Shown here: positions 57,761 to 64,000 of the stretch, in pieces
How positions within the stretch are numbered: the first letter of the stretch is position 1
How the letters are laid out: each line of letters begins with the position of its first letter
NCBI RefSeq assembly: GCF_047511655.1
Contig: NC_133391.1
Location: 130,728,906 to 130,792,905, forward strand
Direction: 5' to 3'
Origin: Castor canadensis
Taxonomy: Eukaryota; Chordata; Mammalia; Rodentia; Castoridae
DNA: 64,000 nt
The notes under the pieces: generated by a model
Seen by the model: the letters and a program-made list of their open reading frames with translations, nothing else
Told to the model about the DNA's origin: nothing
Databases searched by the model: none
Translations under genes and position numbers: made by a program

Positions 57761-60145
57761 ATGGGATAATATATTTAAAACAATTTGAGTTTGGTTTTCT
57801 GTTATCTACCTTCAAAACTACCTTAAGTAATTACACTGCATTCCAACTATCAATAACAGACTAGCAGCCGAGGTCATTAGGAATGGGGACTATAAATCGC
57901 ACCACATATGATATTATAGGAAAATTGAATATGCTCACTACAATCAGCTGTCCGAGGGCACTCAATTTTGTTTATGTCTTTACATCTGATATCCGCAACA
58001 AGCAAAGTGCTGGTTAAATTTTCTATGCTTCTGTCACTGTGCCTTACATCCTAAAACAAGTTGGTCCTGTCGTACCCCAAAGCCTAGTTACTTTGCTATT
58101 TTGTTGATGATGTCCTATCTGGATCCTGAATCTGTTCATTATTCAATTAACCTGGTTGGTAGTAAGAAAACATTACACCCCCCCCCTTTTATGGTCTCTG
58201 CTACTATTTAGATTTTCAGCCCAGGTTATCACTAAAAATCTGCAAACAGACTTCAATGCCGAGCACTTTCATCATTATTTGCAGTGTCCAGGCATCTTCA
58301 AAGATGAGGAATTTGTGCAAACCATCTGGATAGATCCTAAAATTTTATATGCCTAGCTTTTCCAAGTAATAATTTTAGGGAAAGTGGGATGTTGTCTATA
58401 AGTTGAAATGAGCAAAGAGCTAAAAATATTAATATTTTTATGTTTCTTGATATCCATATAAATTTGAAATGGCACTTCTGTTTAAAAGGTAATTTTGTAG
58501 ATGATCAGAGCATTATATTCACAGATGATGTTTCAGTACTTTTATTGCAGACCTGTGAGTCAGCATCCACTATATTGCAGAGAATACAAATTCATAAACC
58601 CAATCCCTAGGGTTTAAAGAAACAAATGACTTAAAGAAAGTTGAAAGTCCTCAACATGACTCAGAAATTGTCAGAATAAAAATCTTTTGCTTTTTATCAA
58701 CTTTATTATTATAGCATAGTGATTCTTAATAACATTTTGTATTTTACCTTTTTAAAAACAGGGAAAATGCACAATGCCTAATACATAATTGACTTATTAG
58801 TAATGAGCAATCAAATCTGAAAACAAAAGTCCAGATCAACCTTATTAAAGGAAGATGGGGAAGAAAAACTATCAAGAAACATCTTACATTTCTTATAACC
58901 AAATAAAGGTGACCTAGAGATTAAATGTTATTGAAGAACTCTGAAAAAAAAGGAAAAATATATTGGAAAACTACTTGCATCTGGGAAATATGAAACCTAA
59001 TGGTCCCAGTCATCTAGGCATTGGGGTTCATAATTCAAAAAGTCAATAAGAAAAGAAATGAGTAGTTAATAAACATTCTTGAAATAAAAAAGAACAGAGT
59101 TTCAAAAGAAACAGTTAAAGAAGAAAAATGTTTTAGGGACAGCATGTTCTTCACAAAACAATCTGGAAAGAATAAGAGTTCCAATGATGTATAGAAGTTT
59201 GTTTTCTCTGAAATATTCTTTCTTTTTCTCTCCAAAGCAGGTCCCCTACTTAGAACTTGGTTGACTATTACTGTAGAAGATGTTATTTGATAGCACAATA
59301 AGTAGTTATATAAGATATTTATTTTTACATTTTGGCAACTTCTCTTCCCCTTTCTTCTTGAAAATGTCTTTCATTCATTTCCCCTTCCTGCTTTCTCCAT
59401 CCTCCAGAAAGAAGAAATGTAACTAGAAAAAATAAACAAGTAAGCATTCTGAATAAAGTATATAATTCTTCGTAAGAATAAAATAGAACAAAATATAAAT
59501 GGCTGAAACTTTGACAACTTCCCCCCCAAAAAAATAGTCTACTGAGAGGTGCTATGAAGGAAAACAAGAAAATGGCAGCTTTTGCGTTGATTGTTCACAA
59601 AATAACTCTGGATTTTTGATAAGGCTTTAAGATTGTTACCTGTTTATTCTCTCTTGATTGACATGTTCACAAGCAAATTGTTTTTGTTTTGCTATTGTGT
59701 GTTTCTCTCATGCATTTTTCATGCTGAACAGTTTAGTAGAAAAGAGAAAGGCGTTAAGAAATAAGTCATCAGCAGAAAGATGGGGCTTTTTACTGCAGAA
59801 TTATTCTAGACTTCATTCAACTGTAAATCAGTAGCTTGACAAATCTTGCCCACATTAGATACCCACCTCACACTCCTCCAAACCCCTCCCAGCAAGGGGC
59901 CCTTGTCTGGCATACACATCTGTGTCCCCTTTTCTTTCTTGCTTGGAGGTCTTGCTTTCTACTATACCCTAACTCAGAAGACTACCCTTCAAACCCTTAT
60001 TAAGCTCCACCCTATAGTTACTTCAAGACAAAAAACAAAACATCTGTCTCACGGAGCCTTTTCCTACTAATTCCACCTCATAAAGTAGACTTCCCTTCCT
60101 CTAAATAATATTATGTCTACAGTACACTTGGCATAGTGGCTGACT
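57761..60145. other. No recognisable feature
   Basis: AT-rich. A C run at 58177-58187 and short frames at 58156-58356, 59035-59298, 59325-59567 and 59846-60070 show no domain. A purine-biased patch lies near 59340-59410 on the minus strand. Confidence 0.45.
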
Positions 60146-60151
60146 TAAAAA

Positions 60152-60397
60152 AATTAACTTTCAGCCCAGAGCCTGGCTCACACCTATAATCCTAGATACT
60201 TGGGAGGCAGAAATTAGGAAAATCACTGTTAAAAGCCAGCTGAGGCAAATAGTTTGTGAGACCTTATCCAGAAAACACCCAATACAAAAAAAAAAAAAAA
60301 AAACAACTGGCAGAGTGGTTCAACTGGTAGAGCACCTGTCTAGCAAGTGTGAGACCCCCAAGTTCAAGTGCTGGTACCACCAAGGGGAAAAAAAAAA
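60152..60397 (+). mobile_element. B1-like plus ID-like composite SINE
   Basis: The B1-like head has 'ctggctcacacctataatcc' and 'tagatacttgggaggcagaa', ending in an A run (60284-60303). The ID-like unit has 'gtggttcaactggtagagca' and 'cctgtctagcaagtgtgaga', ending 'ggtaccacc' and an A tail. Confidence 0.9.
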
Positions 60398-60399
60398 AT

Positions 60400-60832
60400 C
60401 TTGATTGCCAACTAATGAACTTTTAGGAAATGAGTAGATCCTAAAGTTCTGACCTAATCAATGGATTAATTCATTGATAGATTCATAATTTGATGACATT
60501 ATTGGCATCTAGTAGAAAGTAGGAAGTGGCACCTAGTTAGAGGAAATAGGTCACTGGGGGAATGCCTTAGGCCCCCCTGTTTCCCTGCCCTGCCTTGTTT
60601 CTTTGCTCTGCTTCCTGGCTGTCACCAAGCTAACTTCTTTCCTCCTCCATGTGTTCCTGCACCATGATGTTCTGCCTCACCACATGCCCACAACAATGGA
60701 GCAAACAGGCCATGAACCATAACCTCTGAAACTGTGAACAAAACAAACCTTTATTCTTTAAGTTGTTTTGGTCAGATATTTTGTCACAGTGACAAGAAAC
60801 CGATGAACATAGCTTTTACTATTGTAACTTTG
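60400..60832 (+). mobile_element. MaLR-type LTR
   Basis: 'gcacctagttagaggaaata' then 'ggtcactgggggaatgcctt', 'caccatgatgttctgcctca', 'gaaactgtgaacaaaacaaa' and 'cctttattctttaagttgtt' end with 'tttgtcacagtgacaagaaa'. This is the usual order in rodent MaLR LTRs. It has a poly(A)-signal-like A/T-rich stretch before the end. It is better preserved than the MLT1-like copies. Confidence 0.75.
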
Positions 60833-62040
60833 AATTCCCTCTGCTGTTACATTGGCAACTTTACTATCTAACCTAAAATATCATAAAGATCACCCGCAAA
60901 TTGAATACTTCAAGCATCCGATTTTATCCTTATTTTTACAGTTCCTATATTCTACCACTAAGTAAATGTAGTATGTTCTAGTAATACTTGATAAATTGAG
61001 ATATATATTTATGATTTCTTATAAATTTGTGAAACCAATTCTATCAATAAGATATCCAAATTGTTCATTTATATTCCAAATTCATATTAGTACAAAGTAC
61101 ATACCAATTACAAAAATGTACTTAGTTTTGCTGAAGACTAGGGAAAGTCAGGGAGAGGTAAAGTTAAATTCTTTGAGGATTTCCACCCACCCTACATCCC
61201 GCACTTAATCAGTGAAATGTTTCGTGCTGCTGTCTTCCCACAGTGAATGATGTTCCTAAGTTGATTTTCCATCTAAATGAAAAATCATCTCTGTTTTCCA
61301 CTGAGTACCTTTGTTTGCCTAAAGATCTAATGATTTCTGATGCAGTTAACTTTCATTCTTTGATTTTTCTTCAAATTTCAAAACCCTAATCAAGTTTCTA
61401 AGTTGATTTGTTGATGAGGTTACTACATATTTTAAGAGACATTTTCATGAGACTTTATTTCTTTTAAAAGGTTACAAAATAATTTTTATCTCTCTCGAGT
61501 TCTATTTTCGTGAAGGAAGGTGAGCACCCTCTTGGTTTGCTCTCTATTACCTAGATGCTGATGAAGAAACCATACTTTCAAAGTAAGTCTGAAAAATGTC
61601 TGGACTCATCAGCAAATGACAAGGATGATAAATGAAATTACAGTCATCTGTGAAGCTATTCTATCTTTGGTGACTTCCTCAAAACTTCAGAATGGTTTGG
61701 ATATGGTTCATTTATCAATAAAGTGTTTAGTAGAAGCGTGAAATATCACTTGTTAGACCTTCACCAAGTGTGAGAATTGTCTTCCTGTACATCCACTCTC
61801 ATCCGTCTGTTATATTCTCTGCTCTTTCCACTACTTTTTAAGTCAACAATATTCCAATCAAAGGAATTGAGTAACACAAGTTCAATTTTGTTTATGAATT
61901 TTTCCAAAGAACAGTATCATCTCTCAGAAAAATAAACAAATGCATAGATATAAATAAACCCAAATCACAATTACAAAAAATACACAACAACTTACAATAA
62001 AGTTAAATATTGCTAAGGCTATTCATCCATATTGAACATA
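60833..62040. other. No recognisable feature
   Basis: AT-rich. The frame at 60996-61208 has no domain. Confidence 0.5.
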
Positions 62041-62045
62041 TTGAA

Positions 62046-62097
62046 AACACACACATACACACACACACACACATACACACACATGCATATACACACT
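62046..62097 (+). repeat. CA microsatellite, interrupted
   Basis: 'acacacacatacacacacac' and following units with 'at' interruptions. Confidence 0.92.
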
Positions 62098-62745
62098 ACA
62101 GAAATCCCAGAGAACCTAAAGAATCCTCTCTTGGCAAGGAGGAGTATGAGATACTTACAGAGAAATTGCCAAGGGCTCTGGAGTGTTTGAGGTCCAGTGT
62201 GACCCTGAAAACAAAGACCTGGACAAATACCATGAGGTTATAGCATCACCAGAGGGGAGGTGGTTGTCAGCACCAAAAAAGGCAAAGAGGACACCTCAAG
62301 TGTGGCATATGGCCTGCTAAATCAAACTCCCATGCCTTACTTCTAAAAGAGAATCAAATTAAGACCATAATGTATCTGTCCTATCTTCTGCTCCCCCATC
62401 AATATCCCATCATATAGAAATTTGCTCTCCATAGCCCAGTAGGGGGAGAAACCCTTTTAAGTTACCCCTGTAGAAGGAATCAAACCATCCTTCTCCTCCC
62501 CAAGTGTTCAGTATCTCCCTGTAAAAAATTAGTGTCCCTTCTTCTCTCATATGGATGGACTGCTGCTATACAAGAATTGATTTGTTCTACTTCCTATCAT
62601 TTGTGACATCATGTGATCAGAACCAAACATAATCCTAGAGCTTCTGACCTCTTATGATCTGAAGAGTTATGAAATCTTTCCAAATTACTTTTGAAGAAAA
62701 AAGGAGGATGAATCAGTTAATCTGTGTAGTCAAAAATCAATCCTT
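62098..62745. other. No recognisable feature
   Basis: No repeat or credible frame recognised. Confidence 0.45.
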
Positions 62746-62751
62746 GCAGTA

Positions 62752-62888
62752 CAGTATGGTGGGCAGACACGTGTGGTCCCAGTACTTGGGAGGCAGAGGC
62801 AGAAGGATTCAGAGTTCCAGGCCAGCCTAGGCTGTATAGCAAGATCTTATCTCAAAAAACAAACACACGAATAAATAAATAAATATAA
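62752..62888 (+). mobile_element. B1-like SINE monomer
   Basis: 'cgtgtggtcccagtacttgg' then 'gaggcagaggcagaaggatt', 'ccaggccagcctaggctgta' and 'tagcaagatcttatctcaaa' with an A/ATAA tail. No ID-like unit follows. Confidence 0.93.
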
Positions 62889-62897
62889 AGTCAACCC

Positions 62898-63010
62898 TTC
62901 CTTCCTTCCTCCCTCTACCCCCTTCCATCCTTTCTTTCTTCCCCCTTTCTCCACTTCCTCCTACCTCCCTTCTTTCCTTCCCATCCCTTCCCTTTTTTCT
63001 TTTCTTTTTT
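62898..63010 (+). repeat. CT-rich pyrimidine tract
   Basis: 'ccttccttccttcctccctc' through 'cccttttttcttttcttttt' is nearly all pyrimidine. It sits just 3' of the B1 tail. Confidence 0.9.
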
Positions 63011-63334
63011 AATCCCTTTTGAATTACAGGAAGTTCAGTCTATAATTGTGGATGTGCTATTTTACAATCATTCCCTTCACAGAATGCAGTTAGTGAATTG
63101 TGTCAGCTAAAACAGAATAATTAACTTGAGCAACAGAATTGTTGGGTTCAGAATGAGAAAATAAATGAAAATTTTGCAAAAACATAAGTAGAGAGGTTGC
63201 CTTCTTTAAAGGAATGTGCTAGATTAAGTAATGCCCCTTTTACCTTTCCTCTATGCTCTCTACTTCACTCAGCTTCCCCCTCCAGCCTATGGACCAAAGA
63301 CCTCTTAAACAACGCTGTTACCTGATACATTTCA

Positions 63335-63530
63335 GTAGTTTCTTCTAACTGCAGAGCAAAATGTCAAGCTGGGAGACATTTTAAGACAAGTATGCTTGCC
63401 TTTAAAAGACTTCTCAGTCTCCTAATTTATAAAATGGGTAAAGTATCATCTTGTCTGTTTTTTGTGAGGTGGCAAAGATACGGAACATAAAACATATTTA
63501 ATAAATGAGGGCAGCATTCGATAGACAGGA
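63335..63530 (+). mobile_element. MIR fragment
   Basis: 'acttctcagtctcctaattt' then 'ataaaatgggtaaagtatca' and 'gtgaggtggcaaagatacgg' follows MIR sense order ('ctcagtttcctcatctgtaaaatgg', 'gggttgttgtgagga'). Confidence 0.65.
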
Positions 63531-64000
63531 GTAATTACTATTTTTTATTATGATGATGTCCTGAGAATATTTGTTGTACATAAAACTGGGCCTAATCTGA
63601 AGTGTAGCAATGAAAAATTAAGGCATTTTTCACATGTGACAGTGGAAACCCTTGTCAGTATTTAACCCTTCATCTACAGCCTGTTGCAGCAGCAGTGCCA
63701 ACTGCAGGAGTGTGTCTAAGAAGCATGAGCGCTGCTCTGGCCCCAGTGCTATTGTTACAACATGATGCTCCTCATACTGATTTGCAAGATACCAGTAAGG
63801 CAGCCCATGGTTCTAAAACCAATTTCTTAGAAACCTAAAACTAAAAAAAAAAAAAGTCTTCCACCTTCTTTCCTCTTGCCTTACTTAGAAGTCTCTTTCT
63901 GTGAATCCTAACTCCAATGCACTGTGGTATGAGAGCAGAAGAAAAGAGAACTTAGTAGGAGAAATCAAATAAGCTGTTAAATTTTCAACTATCATTTTTC
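63531..64000. other. No recognisable feature
   Basis: AT-rich unique-looking sequence to the window end. Confidence 0.5.

Noticed and set aside
62046-62097. Regular short repeats considered as a CRISPR-like array
   Set aside because: Simple CA microsatellite without spacers; the genome is mammalian.

Overview
The window reads as mammalian nuclear DNA with no convincing host-gene exon. It is AT-rich and contains almost nothing but interspersed repeats of several ages. The SINEs are rodent-type: 7SL-derived B1-like units, and a tRNA/ID-like unit with the motif 'caagtggtagagcacctgcctagcaagtgtgag'-style split over an A box and a B box. The L1 3' UTR ends in a G-rich purine tract followed by 'gcatatgaataataaaa'-like sequence. 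Together these suggest a castorimorph rodent, most likely a beaver (Castor). The species call is an inference from memory of these repeat families, not a search result.

Layout. 0-5 kb: an old L1 3' end, an ID-like SINE, MIR, a MER5-type DNA transposon, and a young 5'-truncated L1 3' UTR with a clear target-site duplication (TSD). 5-17 kb: MLT2-like and MLT1-like LTR remnants, two multi-unit composite SINEs (one with three B1-like units plus an ID-like unit), and a further mammalian-wide repeat. 17-33 kb: a composite SINE, a decayed L1 ORF2 on the + strand with a SINE nested in it, MIRs, a tiny tail-less ID-like insertion with a 15-bp TSD, a second young L1 3' UTR with an 18-bp TSD, and MLT1-like remnants. 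33.5-39.7 kb: a near full-length L1 on the minus strand. It has a G-rich 3' UTR, a decayed ORF2 (endonuclease, reverse transcriptase, C-terminal part), a fully open 412-codon ORF1 and an AT-rich 5' UTR. 40-50 kb: older L1 3' ends, a second copy of the unnamed mammalian repeat, a long purine tract, a minimal L1 tail and a B1 with a TSD. 50-64 kb: MER20, nested DNA-transposon fossils, an ancient L1, L2, a compound CT/CA microsatellite, a third copy of the unnamed repeat, B1/ID SINEs, a MaLR LTR and MIR.

How the parts work together. The only machinery encoded here is that of L1. ORF1p (RNA-binding chaperone) and ORF2p (endonuclease plus reverse transcriptase) copy their own RNA and, in trans, the B1 and ID-like SINE RNAs. 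The window's TSDs and A-rich tails are products of that activity. In the resident L1, ORF2 carries six in-frame stops and three frameshifts by my reading, so it cannot act autonomously. ORF1 is still open. I found no CRISPR, operon, phage or other prokaryotic feature. Stretches not listed held nothing I could recognise. The larger ones are listed explicitly.
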